Shown here: piece after piece, positions 25,537-32,883 of the stretch
Layout of the letters: each line of letters opens with the position of its first letter
How positions within the stretch are numbered: position 1 is the first letter of the stretch
Assembly: GCF_048213115.1 (NCBI RefSeq)
Contig: NZ_CP172404.1
Location: 1,612,001-1,676,000, forward strand
Direction: 5' to 3'
Length of the DNA: 64,000 bases
Source: Niveibacterium terrae
GTDB lineage: Bacteria; Pseudomonadota; Gammaproteobacteria; Burkholderiales; Rhodocyclaceae
Translations under genes and position numbers: made by a program
The notes under the pieces: generated by a model
What the model was told of the DNA's origin: nothing
The model's input: only the letters and a program-made list of their open reading frames with translations
The model's database searches: none

Positions 25537-27027
25537 TCAATCGTCATGATCAGTGATGCCGGGGGCTTGCCGTGGCACGCGCAGCAGCAGTTCGGTTCCG
25601 TGTGGGGTCTGCGGGCGGACGGCGACCGATCCACCCAGGCTGGCCGCGCGCTCGTTCATGCCGCGCAGGCCGAAGGAATGCGGTTTGGCGAGATCCCGGC
25701 GGTGTATGCCTATCCCGTCGTCGGAAACCTGGAGAACTATATCCTCTTCCTCCTGGATCAGTCGCACTTCGACGGCCTTGGCCTGGGCGTGCTTGAGCAC
25801 ATTGGTCAGCGCTTCCTGGAAGATCCGGAACACCGCGATCCCGGTGTCCTCGCCGGTTTCGATGTCGTGATCGGCGCAGAGGATGGCGCAGGGCAGGCCG
25901 AAGCGGTGGCTGAAGTCTTCGGCGTAGCTTTCGATCGCGGCCGCGAGGCCGAACTCCTTCAGGATGCCGGGGCGCAGCTCCCGTGCGACCCGGCCCGAGG
26001 TCGCGATCGCCTCGTCGGCCAGCTCGAGGATGTGCCCGGCCTTCGCCTTCAGCGCTGGATCATCCTTGCATCGGGATGCGAGCAGCGACAGCTCGATCTT
26101 GATGCCGACCAGAAGGCCGCCCAGCACGTCGTGGATGTCGCGGGCAATCCTCTCCCTCTCCTGTTCCTTGGCGCGTTGCAGGTGGCTCGAGAGCTCGGCG
26201 AGCCGGGTGCGGGAAGTGGCGAGCTCTTCCTGGGCCTGTCTGGACAGCGAGATGTTCCACATCACTCCATCCCACCGCGTCGATCCGTCACCGAGGCGGT
26301 GCGGCGTGCCGCGCACATTGATCCATTTGATATCGCCTTCCGGAACGCGGATCCGGCCTTCCCAGTTCAGCGTGCTCAGCCGGTCCGAGCATTCGGCCAG
26401 TTTGGCCAGCAGTGTGCTGCGATCCTCGGGGAGCACGGCCGAGAGCAGCAGCGAATCGCTGTCGGTCAGCGCGTGGGCGCTGTGCCCGAACAGCAGTTGG
26501 GCGCCTTCGCTCAGATAATCGAAGCTGAGGAAACCGTCGTCCTGGCGGCAGAGCTGGAAAGCCACGCCGGGGATGTTCTCGGCCAGCGCCGCGAAACGCG
26601 CTTCCTGGTCGCGCGCGGCGGCGATCGCAACTCTGCGTTCGCGGCGGATCCGCGCTTCGCGCAGCTCGCGTTCGACGGCCGGGATCAAGCGATCCAGCCT
26701 GTCCTTGCTCAGGTAGTCCTGGGCACCGGCGCGCATCGCGGCCGACGCTGTTTCATCGTCGATCGCGCCCGAAATGATCAGGAAGGGGACGTCCAGCCCT
26801 CGCGATTTGACGAGCTGCAGCGCCGCCTCGCCGGAGAAACCCGGCAGGCGGTAGTCGGAGAGCAGCAGATCCCATGGCCGTCTGGTCAGCGCCGCCTCGA
26901 GCTCTTCCCGCGTCTGGACCCGCTCCGACTCGACCGCGTAGCCGGCGCGCCGGAAGCGACTGATCAGCAGGTAGGCGTCGTCCTCGTTGTCTTCGATCAG
27001 CAGAATCGAGAGCGGCTCGCAGCCCAT
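25537..27027 (-). CDS. Hybrid sensor: receiver - PAS - histidine kinase (HisKA_3 type)
   Basis: 496 residues, soluble. An N-terminal receiver (ILLIEDNEDDAYLLISRF, phosphoacceptor D58 in LLLSDYRLPG) is followed by a PAS-like domain (about 145-265) and a NarX/DegS-type kinase core: QERERIARDIHDVLGGL with H299, then the HATPase in IFQEALTNVLKHAQA and VSDDGIGIHRRD with SFGLRGMNERA. An N-terminal receiver on a cytoplasmic kinase implies input from another phosphorelay protein. The ATG at 27027 has GAGG six bases upstream. A longer frame would run into the tRNA gene and is not credible. It is cotranscribed with the response regulator. Confidence 0.9.
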   Translation of the reverse strand: MGCEPLSILLIEDNEDDAYLLISRFRRAGYAVESERVQTREELEAALTRRPWDLLLSDYRLPGFSGEAALQLVKSRGLDVPFLIISGAIDDETASAAMRAGAQDYLSKDRLDRLIPAVERELREARIRRERRVAIAAARDQEARFAALAENIPGVAFQLCRQDDGFLSFDYLSEGAQLLFGHSAHALTDSDSLLLSAVLPEDRSTLLAKLAECSDRLSTLNWEGRIRVPEGDIKWINVRGTPHRLGDGSTRWDGVMWNISLSRQAQEELATSRTRLAELSSHLQRAKEQERERIARDIHDVLGGLLVGIKIELSLLASRCKDDPALKAKAGHILELADEAIATSGRVARELRPGILKEFGLAAAIESYAEDFSHRFGLPCAILCADHDIETGEDTGIAVFRIFQEALTNVLKHAQAKAVEVRLIQEEEDIVLQVSDDGIGIHRRDLAKPHSFGLRGMNERAASLGGSVAVRPQTPHGTELLLRVPRQAPGITDHDD

Positions 27028-27157
27028 GGACATCCTCGCAGTAGAAGCGCCGGCGGCAGCCGGTGCCGCGCGATCCGTGAAAAGATAACATGCCGGGCTG
27101 ATGTGCTTGCGCCATGGACTCAAATTAGACGCGGTTCGGGTATAATCCGCCGCCTGT

Positions 27158-27233
27158 GCCGGCATAGCTCAGTTGGTAGAGCAGTTGATTTGTAATCAGA
27201 AGGTCCCGGGTTCGATTCCTGGTGCCGGCACCA
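27158..27233 (+). tRNA. tRNA-Thr(UGU)
   Basis: 76-nt cloverleaf with encoded CCA. The acceptor stem is GCCGGCA/TGCCGGC, the D-loop AGCTCAGTTGGTAGAGC, the anticodon loop TTTGTAA with anticodon TGT at 27191-27193, and the T-arm GGTTCGATTCC-like. A TATAAT -10 box lies at 27141-27146, but the -35 region is weak. The prophage begins immediately after it, so the 3' part of this gene is presumably the attL core. Confidence 0.96.
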
Positions 27234-27275
27234 GCTTCAAATAAGGCCATTCAGGGCAGACAGAAAAGCGGGATT

Positions 27276-27307
27276 TGTCGCTCAAATAGGCATGTGTCGC
27301 TCAAATA
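27276..27307. repeat. Two 13-bp direct repeats beside the integrase gene (candidate arm sites)
   Basis: TGTCGCTCAAATA occurs exactly at 27276-27288 and 27295-27307, 19 bp apart, between the tRNA (core) and the integrase stop. A degenerate relative, GCTTCAAATA, touches the tRNA end at 27234-27243. Direct repeats of this size and place are typical arm-type integrase or excisionase sites. Confidence 0.6.
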
Positions 27308-28420
27308 TCACCTTGTCGGAGTGGTGCGCTCGCCCTTCCTGCGGCGCGTGTAGCGCTCCGTAGTCCCTGATGTCGTGTGCCCGAGCAGCAGCTGTGCGGC
27401 GCGCACATCCTTTGCGGATTCACGCTTGTCTGTCCCGGCCTTGGCCCGAAGATCTCGGAATTGGATTCGCCGGAGCTTTTCGGCGACCTCGGAAAGCCCT
27501 CCCTCTTCCGCCTCTCTTGCTGCACCTTCCCGCGCCCGATCGAACCGGCACCGAAGCTGGTTTGCGGTCAGCCCCTGCCCAGACTCGTCGCAGAGCAGGT
27601 AGAGCGACCGAACGCCTGGCGTCTTCGCCTTCCGAGTCTTGATCCTCGACACCAGAGCGGACAGCTCTTCCGATAGCTCGATGACCAGCTTCGCCTTGGT
27701 CTTGCTTTGCGAGATCCGGATGCCGTCCTTCCCGATGTCCGTTTCGAGGATCTTTCGCAGGTCACCGGGACGCTGACCGAGTAGATAGGCAAGCTCGATC
27801 GCGTCGCGCAGCGGCTCGTCTGCGTTCTTGAGGATGCGGTCGAGCTCGTCGTCTTCGATGTAGAGATCCCGCCCTGACTCCCGGTTCTTCTTGATCCCTT
27901 CGCATGGGTTCTGCAGGTCGGTAACGCCTTGTGCGCGCGCCCAGTTCCACGCGGCAGACAGCCATGCGATTTCGCGATTCGCAGATGCCGCCCCGGTGCC
28001 GAGCTGCTTTCGCCCGCGCTTCTTTGCCTGCTCTGCGCTGTCTGCTGGACGCCACGCGAGATACTGAGCAACGTGCATAGGCCGAACGCCATGCAGCGGT
28101 GCGGGAGGGTCGCCGAAGAATCGGAGCAGGGGAGGGATAGCGGAGAGTATCCCTCGCTGCGTCTTTGCCGGCCTGGCGTTGAGCGTTGCAAGCTGCCACT
28201 TCGTCAGCAGCTCAGGGACGGTGACAGCAGGAGCGGACACGGTCTTGACGAGATCGGCATACCTGCGCAGCGCCTCGACGTAGTCCTTACCGAGCGACTG
28301 AGATCTTCGCGCCCCATCTGGACCGGTTCCGGCGTCGAGCGAATAGTAGGAGTGCTCCCCCCGGCGCTTTACCCTCATCCCAGGCGGAAGATTGAAATTG
28401 ACAGTTGGCTTGCGGCCCAC
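27308..28420 (-). CDS. int: Tyrosine-family phage integrase
   Basis: 370-residue site-specific recombinase that should insert the prophage at tRNA-Thr. The N-terminal arm-binding part has the basic YYSLDAGTGPDGARRSQSLG. The core has AWNWARAQGVTDLQNPCEGI, then the catalytic Arg in LLGQRPGDLRKIL, the second cluster FRDLRAKAGTD, H348 in LLLGHTTSG and the nucleophile Y357 in TTERYTR. The usual His of HxxR is Arg (RDLR), a tolerated variant. The stop codon abuts a pair of 13-bp direct repeats, leaving 74 bp to the tRNA. The gene points towards the tRNA. Confidence 0.95.
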   Translation of the reverse strand: MGRKPTVNFNLPPGMRVKRRGEHSYYSLDAGTGPDGARRSQSLGKDYVEALRRYADLVKTVSAPAVTVPELLTKWQLATLNARPAKTQRGILSAIPPLLRFFGDPPAPLHGVRPMHVAQYLAWRPADSAEQAKKRGRKQLGTGAASANREIAWLSAAWNWARAQGVTDLQNPCEGIKKNRESGRDLYIEDDELDRILKNADEPLRDAIELAYLLGQRPGDLRKILETDIGKDGIRISQSKTKAKLVIELSEELSALVSRIKTRKAKTPGVRSLYLLCDESGQGLTANQLRCRFDRAREGAAREAEEGGLSEVAEKLRRIQFRDLRAKAGTDKRESAKDVRAAQLLLGHTTSGTTERYTRRRKGERTTPTR

Positions 28421-28424
28421 GGTG

Positions 28425-28643
28425 CTACCCCCTCAAGACCCTCGGTGCCCAGCCGGAATTGTCGTTCGCAGCCTGAGCCTCTTTGGCGCCAATCACCGCG
28501 GCGCGCGTGACAACGGGTCGTCCAATCGCATTGACGCGGAAAGGGACGAGCATTTCACGAAGCGCAGCGATCTGGAGCCGCCTGATTGCGCGGCCGGTCA
28601 GCTCGCGCAGCTCCCGGTCAGTCAAGAATAGATCTTCGCTCAC
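28425..28643 (-). CDS. DUF4224-like small protein (possible excisionase/recombination directionality factor)
   Basis: 72 residues. It begins MSEDLFLTDRELRELTGRAI and contains VPFRVNAIGRPVVTRA, the pattern of the DUF4224 family, which is encoded next to integrases in many prophages. Size and position (4 bp upstream of integrase) suit an excisionase-like DNA-binding role, but the family has no proven function that I know of. The tail is NDNSGWAPRVLRG. It is translationally coupled to the gene upstream (ATGA). Confidence 0.7.
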   Translation of the reverse strand: MSEDLFLTDRELRELTGRAIRRLQIAALREMLVPFRVNAIGRPVVTRAAVIGAKEAQAANDNSGWAPRVLRG

Positions 28644-29041
28644 GCCGCCTCCCTCATAACAGCTTCCATTTCGATCGCAATCTGCTCGGTCGTCACCGCC
28701 GATGCCAGCTCTTTGACGGTCAGCTTAACGAGCACATCCTCGGCGCGCCGGATCTCCGAGAGCGCCGCGTCGATCTCTTGCGTCGTGACGAGCTCACCGG
28801 CCTCGATCTTCGACTGGATCCGCCGCATGGCCGCAGTGCTGAGCCCGGGCGAAAGCCGGCCGATCATCCCGACGAAGCCGGAAATGCAGTAGTCGATCCG
28901 AACCCAGTCGTCGCCGTCGTGCAGGCGGGTAACCGGGAAGCCGTTGGCGGCCGGCGCGAAGCCGGTGCGCATCTGACCGAAGCATTCGCGCATCGGAGCG
29001 AGCCAGGTGCGGGCCTGGCGGCGGGTGACTCGGGCGCTCAT
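28640..29041 (-). CDS. Hypothetical phage protein
   Basis: 133 residues from ATG at 29041, with AAAGGAAG in front and ATGA overlap with the upstream gene. An Arg-rich N-terminus (MSARVTRRQARTWLAP) is followed by GDDWVRIDYCISGFVGMIGR and a helical C-terminal half. No function recognised. It is part of the coupled left-arm run. Confidence 0.7.
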   Translation of the reverse strand: MSARVTRRQARTWLAPMRECFGQMRTGFAPAANGFPVTRLHDGDDWVRIDYCISGFVGMIGRLSPGLSTAAMRRIQSKIEAGELVTTQEIDAALSEIRRAEDVLVKLTVKELASAVTTEQIAIEMEAVMREAA

Positions 29042-29286
29042 GCCGCTTCCTTTTTTTCTCCATTGGCGATCACCCAATGCCATCGACCATCTACTCGTGC
29101 GACCCCGACAGAGTTTTTGATAGGACAGCGCACCCACGTCAGCGGGCCGCCTTTAGGGTGCTCTAGTTGCGCCCCAGGATCTCCGCCTACCGATACAAAC
29201 GTAGCGCGTGGAGCGCTGTGCAGAAGGTCTAGCGTCAGCCATTCTTTCTGCCTTCTGTAAGGTTTCAGCTCCGGACCGATGTTCAT
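29038..29286 (-). CDS. Hypothetical phage protein
   Basis: 82 residues from ATG at 29286, preceded by AAGGAGGCGGC. Contains WLTLDLLHSAPRATFVSVGG and GRWHWVIANGEKKEAA. No family recognised. Both ends overlap the neighbouring genes by ATGA. Confidence 0.7.
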   Translation of the reverse strand: MNIGPELKPYRRQKEWLTLDLLHSAPRATFVSVGGDPGAQLEHPKGGPLTWVRCPIKNSVGVARVDGRWHWVIANGEKKEAA

Positions 29287-29594
29287 GCCGCCTCCTTCCC
29301 GCCGAACAGACCTTGCGCCGCGGCGCGCGTGCGCATCAGCTCCCAGCCGTTCCACATGGCACGTACCTCTGGCCAGCGATAGACGCCAGCGCTGGTCGTC
29401 TTGGTGTCGTAGCCCCGGCGCTTCATTTCCCACTCGAACGCATCTCGCCCGTCGAGCCAGGCCGTTTCGCGAATCTCGTTCTCTCGCTCGCGCCTGGCCG
29501 CTTCGACGAGATCGCGAGCGCGGCGCAGATCCATTTCGGAGTGGCCGTCTTTGTTCGCCCAGCCCATGATGCGGATGATTTCGCGGTCGTTCAT
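29283..29594 (-). CDS. Hypothetical phage protein
   Basis: 103 residues from ATG at 29594 (MNDREIIRIMGWANKDG). Charged and helical in the first half (RARDLVEAARRERENEIRE), with a Trp/Arg-rich second half (FEWEMKRRGYDTKTTSAGVY). No function recognised. It is coupled at both ends, and its last codons (KEAA) form the Shine-Dalgarno of the next gene. Confidence 0.7.
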   Translation of the reverse strand: MNDREIIRIMGWANKDGHSEMDLRRARDLVEAARRERENEIRETAWLDGRDAFEWEMKRRGYDTKTTSAGVYRWPEVRAMWNGWELMRTRAAAQGLFGGKEAA

Positions 29595-29836
29595 GCTGCT
29601 TCCCCTTGCTCGAACAGATCGCCGTTCGGCGTTTTCGGAACCCGGCGCGGCAGGCCGTGCTTTGCGAAAAACTCCTTGCGCGCCGTCAGCCATGCCTTGT
29701 AGGGCCACATTGACCGCTTCCCGAACGGGTACGCCGCATCAATGTCCTTGGCGATCTGGTCGGGCGTTTTCCCGTCCATGACGCCCTGAATACGGGTCTT
29801 GTCCATCACGACCCATGCTTCGTCTCCCCAGGTCAT
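29591..29836 (-). CDS. Hypothetical phage protein
   Basis: 81 residues. Begins MTWGDEAWVVMDKTRIQGVM and continues DGKTPDQIAKDIDAAYPFGK, then WPYKAWLTARKEFFAKHGLP. The second half resembles short phage proteins that describe the arrangement of Trp/Lys-rich helices, but I cannot name a family. ATGA overlaps at both ends. Confidence 0.7.
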   Translation of the reverse strand: MTWGDEAWVVMDKTRIQGVMDGKTPDQIAKDIDAAYPFGKRSMWPYKAWLTARKEFFAKHGLPRRVPKTPNGDLFEQGEAA

Positions 29837-29979
29837 GTTGATTTGTCCTCCAAATGCTTGATCACGCGGTTCAGGAGCTCGAACGGGATCTTTGCTGCCG
29901 TCTGATTCGCTGACTTGCGCCGGCCGTGGGCGCGGAGCTGGGTCGCGAGGTCGGCGGCTTGCTGCTGGGTTGGGGTCAT
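29833..29979 (-). CDS. Small hypothetical phage protein
   Basis: 48 residues from ATG at 29979: MTPTQQQAADLATQLRAHGR, then a basic helix ending KHLEDKST. It overlaps the upstream stop by ATGA and the downstream start likewise, which is the main support for its being translated. Confidence 0.6.
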   Translation of the reverse strand: MTPTQQQAADLATQLRAHGRRKSANQTAAKIPFELLNRVIKHLEDKST

Positions 29980-30257
29980 ACCGTCACCTCGCCCGGCTCT
30001 GCAAAGCGCCACTCGCGGTAGTTCAAATGCCAGCCTGCCGTCTCGCTGTCGAACAGACGCCATTCCGGGTCTCTGTCCGTCCTGATTGCCTCCCGGAAGA
30101 CCGCCGTTTCTTCTCCGAGCCAGAGCAGCGTCAGCGCGGACTCGCTCCACCAGTTCGGCCCGCCTTCGCGCCCGATGATCGTGTCGCCGATGTTCAGGCC
30201 CATTTCCCGGCATGCGGCGGCGGCGTTGCGGTTCGTGGGTTTCATCATTCCGGTCAC
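29976..30257 (-). CDS. Hypothetical phage protein (GTG start)
   Basis: 93 residues if it starts at GTG 30257, which has GGAGG seven bases upstream and a GTGA overlap with the previous stop; ATGs at 30248 and 30245 are alternatives. Sequence features are ACREMGLNIGDTIIGREGGP, NWWSESALTLLWLGEE and WHLNYREWRFAEPGE. No domain recognised. Confidence 0.65.
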   Translation of the reverse strand: MTGMMKPTNRNAAAACREMGLNIGDTIIGREGGPNWWSESALTLLWLGEETAVFREAIRTDRDPEWRLFDSETAGWHLNYREWRFAEPGEVTV

Positions 30258-30640
30258 GCTGTTTCCTCCGTTTCCTCGTCGCACTCGTACTCGTGCCGGT
30301 AGCCCTTGAGCAGCCGGCCAAAGGCGGCGGCTGTCGTCACGCGCAGATTGGTCTTACCGAACACCTTGCCGTCCGGGTCGCGCCAGCGGCGAATGAAGAA
30401 GACGCGATCGATGAATTTTCCGGGCTTGTGCGTGCTGATCACCTCCAGCAGCATCTGTCCGTGGGCATCGGCGGCGTAGTCGTAGCCGAATCCATCTTCG
30501 ATTTCTTCTCGGCTGCAGCCGGGGCGCCAGCCTTCATCGCTCTCAGGCATCCCGTGCTCATCAAACCCGGAGATGAAGCGATCCTGGACGAACGGATAGC
30601 GCACCTCGAACTTGTCGCCGGGCTGGAATTTGGTGCTCAT
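30254..30640 (-). CDS. Hypothetical phage protein
   Basis: 128 residues. The opening FQPGDKFEVRYPFVQDRF suggests a small beta-barrel-like start, followed by DGFGYDYAADAHGQMLLEVI and FFIRRWRDPDGKVFGKTNLR. Highly acidic C-terminus (ECDEETEETA), whose codons also make the next gene's SD. No function recognised. Confidence 0.7.
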   Translation of the reverse strand: MSTKFQPGDKFEVRYPFVQDRFISGFDEHGMPESDEGWRPGCSREEIEDGFGYDYAADAHGQMLLEVISTHKPGKFIDRVFFIRRWRDPDGKVFGKTNLRVTTAAAFGRLLKGYRHEYECDEETEETA

Positions 30641-30984
30641 CGCGCAGCCTCCCCGTGCTCCCGATCCCAGCAGATCACCTCGGCGATAGCTTCCGGGCCG
30701 TCGATCTTGATCTCCTGCGCATCGTCATCCGGGATCACGCCCATGGGCGTCGCCCCAAACGCGCAATCGATCCAGAAATACTCCAGCCAATCGCCCTCAT
30801 CGCCGACGATCTTGCTGACTGCTTTGGTGTAGCCGCCTGACAGAGCTGAGACGGCCCCCGGGAGTGGCCCGTCGTAGTCGAGCCCTCCGAACAGATCCGC
30901 GGCCGCGTTGAGCTGCGCATCGGCGCCCTGTACGCGCTCCATCCACTCGCGGATTGCGGCGGTTACTTGCTCGCGGTTCAGCAT
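30637..30984 (-). CDS. Hypothetical phage protein
   Basis: 115 residues from ATG at 30984, overlapping the upstream gene by 7 bp. MLNREQVTAAIREWMERVQG, FGGLDYDGPLPGAVSALSGG and an acidic second half (GDEGDWLEYFWIDCAF, IPDDDAQEIKIDG). The acidity is reminiscent of DNA-mimic-type small phage proteins, but that is only an impression. Confidence 0.7.
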   Translation of the reverse strand: MLNREQVTAAIREWMERVQGADAQLNAAADLFGGLDYDGPLPGAVSALSGGYTKAVSKIVGDEGDWLEYFWIDCAFGATPMGVIPDDDAQEIKIDGPEAIAEVICWDREHGEAAR

Positions 30985-31790
30985 TTTTCGCCCCCCCTCG
31001 CGCCACGGGCGCGGATTGCGTCGGCATCCGGGCCGTCCGGAAGCGGCATCCAGAGGTTCGGGCGACCCGTAGGAGAGACTTCCATGCTCGGCACGCGCCA
31101 CCAGTCCCCCCCGTCCCGCGACGCTCCTATCCCGGCGCACCATCCAATGCGGGTTGCGTTCGCCCACCAGAGCAGGACGCGAGTCCCATCCTTCGGCGCC
31201 GTATCGATCGGCCGCCACGCTCCCCCCTTCCCGGCCAACTCTTCGATGATGTCTTCCGCCTCGCCGATGTTGCGGTCGCACTGGCCGCACATGGACCAGT
31301 GATCCGGCTTCTCGGGGATCTGATCGCTGATTTTCTTCACGAACTCCCGGAGACTTCCGGCTTCTGCGGCGAGTTCCCGGGCCTCGCGCAGCTCTTCTGC
31401 CTGCTGGGCTACGGCTGCAACGATCTGGTTCGGCGATGAGTCCAGCTCATTCAGGCCAGTTGCTTGGCAGATTTCTTGGGCCATCCGGATCAAGGACATT
31501 TTCTGAGCCTCGCCCATCGTCTCGCAGTTCTTCGTGCGCCCACGAAGAAGCCTGATTCCGCGGATCAGTTCGAGGACGGTGGCCGGGTTGGCGGCGGCGA
31601 CGAATTCGGCATTGGCGCAAGACTCGCGCTCGCCTTTGACGATTCCAACTCCATTCCTGTACGGTGCGCGAAGTTCGGCCACCGGAGCGGCAAAATTCCC
31701 GAATACCGCTCGAACCAAACCGTAGCAAGAGTCCCACGGCCCCGGCGTCGCCGCCTTCGCTTTCGCTTCGAGATCGTCTAGGTCAAGCAT
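30978..31790 (-). CDS. Ea22-like phage protein with C-terminal DUF551-like domain
   Basis: 270 residues from ATG at 31790. The N-terminal LDDLEAKAKAATPGPWD followed by NAEFVAAANPATVLELI is the pattern shared by many lambdoid left-arm (ead/Ea22-like) proteins. A central helix carries EELREARELAAEAGSLREFV. The C-terminal domain GAWRPIDTAPKDGTRVLLWW ending LWMPLPDGPDA matches the DUF551/DUF-like small module found in the same kind of proteins. Its role in any phage is unknown; lambda left-arm genes are dispensable for plaques. Overlaps of 8 bp upstream and 7 bp downstream. Confidence 0.75.
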   Translation of the reverse strand: MLDLDDLEAKAKAATPGPWDSCYGLVRAVFGNFAAPVAELRAPYRNGVGIVKGERESCANAEFVAAANPATVLELIRGIRLLRGRTKNCETMGEAQKMSLIRMAQEICQATGLNELDSSPNQIVAAVAQQAEELREARELAAEAGSLREFVKKISDQIPEKPDHWSMCGQCDRNIGEAEDIIEELAGKGGAWRPIDTAPKDGTRVLLWWANATRIGWCAGIGASRDGGDWWRVPSMEVSPTGRPNLWMPLPDGPDADAIRARGARGGEKC

Positions 31791-32451
31791 GGGCGGCCTC
31801 CTTTTCCTTCGCTTCGTCGTAGGTCTTGATCCCCCAGGCCAGCGCGTAGCAGCACCAGACGAAGCTGTGCGTGAATTCGGTAAAGCTGTGATCCCAGAGG
31901 TCTTCAAAAAACCAACTGCGTCTTTTGTATCCGGCCGACCAACTGAATTCGTTGGCGGCGGTCATGGCCGCGTCGTTGTTGTCTCCGATGCGGCAAAGCA
32001 CCTCGTCTTCAACGCTTTCCCAAAGCTCCCGCCGAGCCTCCTTATCAAGGATCCCCGAGCGCGCCGCTTCGCGAATCCAGTTAAGGCGGTACTCGCAGAT
32101 GACGCTCCGGAACTTCTCCTCGCAGAATTCCTTTGCGGACGCGCGATCGCGGTTCCCATCCACGGCGACCAGCTTCTCGGACCAGTATCCGAGATTGATC
32201 CCGAGCCTGCCGCTGTTGTAGCTCCGATCCGTGCGGAAGAACTCGAACATGTCGGCCAGCCGTGAAAACACATAGCAGCCCATGTCGCCGGAGTAGGCGA
32301 GGTAGCCCGGCCACGTCACAAGGTCGAAGTGCATGCACATCGTTCCTGGCTCGCGGAATCGGATATGCCGGTACAGGCCGTCATCGCGCAGCACTTCCAT
32401 GACGTGAGATTCAACGTCCTTCAGGAATCTTTCTTCGGTGCAAGCGCTCAC
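31783..32451 (-). CDS. Conserved phage protein of unknown function
   Basis: 222 residues from a GTG at 32451 (GTGA overlap; GGGGGTGAA upstream). The sequence FREPGTMCMHFDLVTWPGYL, SGDMGCYVFSRLADMFEFFR and GRLGINLGYWSEKLVAVDGN is typical of a family seen in Burkholderia and other proteobacterial prophages without known function. The second half is acidic and Trp-rich (NEFSWSAGYKRRSWFFEDLW). No catalytic motif seen. Confidence 0.75.
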   Translation of the reverse strand: MSACTEERFLKDVESHVMEVLRDDGLYRHIRFREPGTMCMHFDLVTWPGYLAYSGDMGCYVFSRLADMFEFFRTDRSYNSGRLGINLGYWSEKLVAVDGNRDRASAKEFCEEKFRSVICEYRLNWIREAARSGILDKEARRELWESVEDEVLCRIGDNNDAAMTAANEFSWSAGYKRRSWFFEDLWDHSFTEFTHSFVWCCYALAWGIKTYDEAKEKEAAHA

Positions 32452-32600
32452 AGCTTCACCCCCTTCGCAATATCCACGGCCGCAAAAATCAGCATCGCGG
32501 CGAAGCACATCAGGCACAAAGCGGATCTCGCTTTTTGGGTCAAGTCCTGAGCGGTAAGCACACAAACCAATAGACCAAGGATGTAGGTTTCGATGCTCAC
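32448..32600 (-). CDS. Small membrane protein
   Basis: 50 residues from GTG at 32600 (GTGA overlap; GGAGG seven bases upstream). Two hydrophobic stretches (YILGLLVCVLTA and ALCLMCFAAMLIFAAV) separated by DLTQKARS suggest two membrane helices. No family recognised. It lies in a left arm where superinfection-exclusion proteins are common, but nothing specific supports that role. Confidence 0.65.
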   Translation of the reverse strand: MSIETYILGLLVCVLTAQDLTQKARSALCLMCFAAMLIFAAVDIAKGVKL

Positions 32601-32617
32601 GATTGCGCCTCCTTCCC
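32593..32617 (-). repeat. 25-bp junction repeat, copy 1
   Basis: Identical to 32859-32883. It spans the last codons of one gene (KEAQS), its TGA, the Shine-Dalgarno GGAGG and the GTG start of the next gene. Both copies are used in the same way, 266 bp apart. Confidence 0.85.
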
Positions 32618-32866
32618 TTCGCCAGCCAGGATCACCATGTACCGGCCGCGCTCCGATCCATCCGCGTTCCAAGCCGTCCCTCCGTCGTCATCCGCCATCG
32701 GAATCCACGTTGGGCCAGAAACGGATGTCACGTCGATGATGCAAATGCCCTCATCTTCGAGCGGATGGCGGAACGAAGACTTGTCGATGCGCACCGGCTT
32801 GCGCCCGTGCCCCTGCTCGATCAGCTTGCCGAGCAGCTTGTGAAGGTGCTGGACTGTCATGCTCAC
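32597..32866 (-). CDS. Hypothetical phage protein
   Basis: 89 residues from GTG at 32866 (SD GGAGG, GTGA overlap); an ATG lies two codons in at 32860. MTVQHLHKLLGKLIEQGHGR, then KPVRIDKSSFRHPLEDEGIC and GPTWIPMADDDGGTAWNADG. No domain recognised. Ends in EGKEAQS, the same tail as the gene upstream. Confidence 0.65.
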   Translation of the reverse strand: MSMTVQHLHKLLGKLIEQGHGRKPVRIDKSSFRHPLEDEGICIIDVTSVSGPTWIPMADDDGGTAWNADGSERGRYMVILAGEGKEAQS

Positions 32867-32883
32867 GATTGCGCCTCCTTCCC
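32859..32883 (-). repeat. 25-bp junction repeat, copy 2
   Basis: Exact second copy of the stop/SD/start cassette at 32593-32617. See that entry. Confidence 0.85.

Noticed and set aside
23358..25556. 732-codon open frame on the plus strand
   Set aside because: Antisense to the GGDEF and response-regulator genes; its translation is low-complexity and has no motif. Long antisense frames are expected at high third-position GC.
25435..27195. 586-codon plus-strand frame
   Set aside because: Antisense to the kinase and runs into the tRNA; no recognisable protein features.
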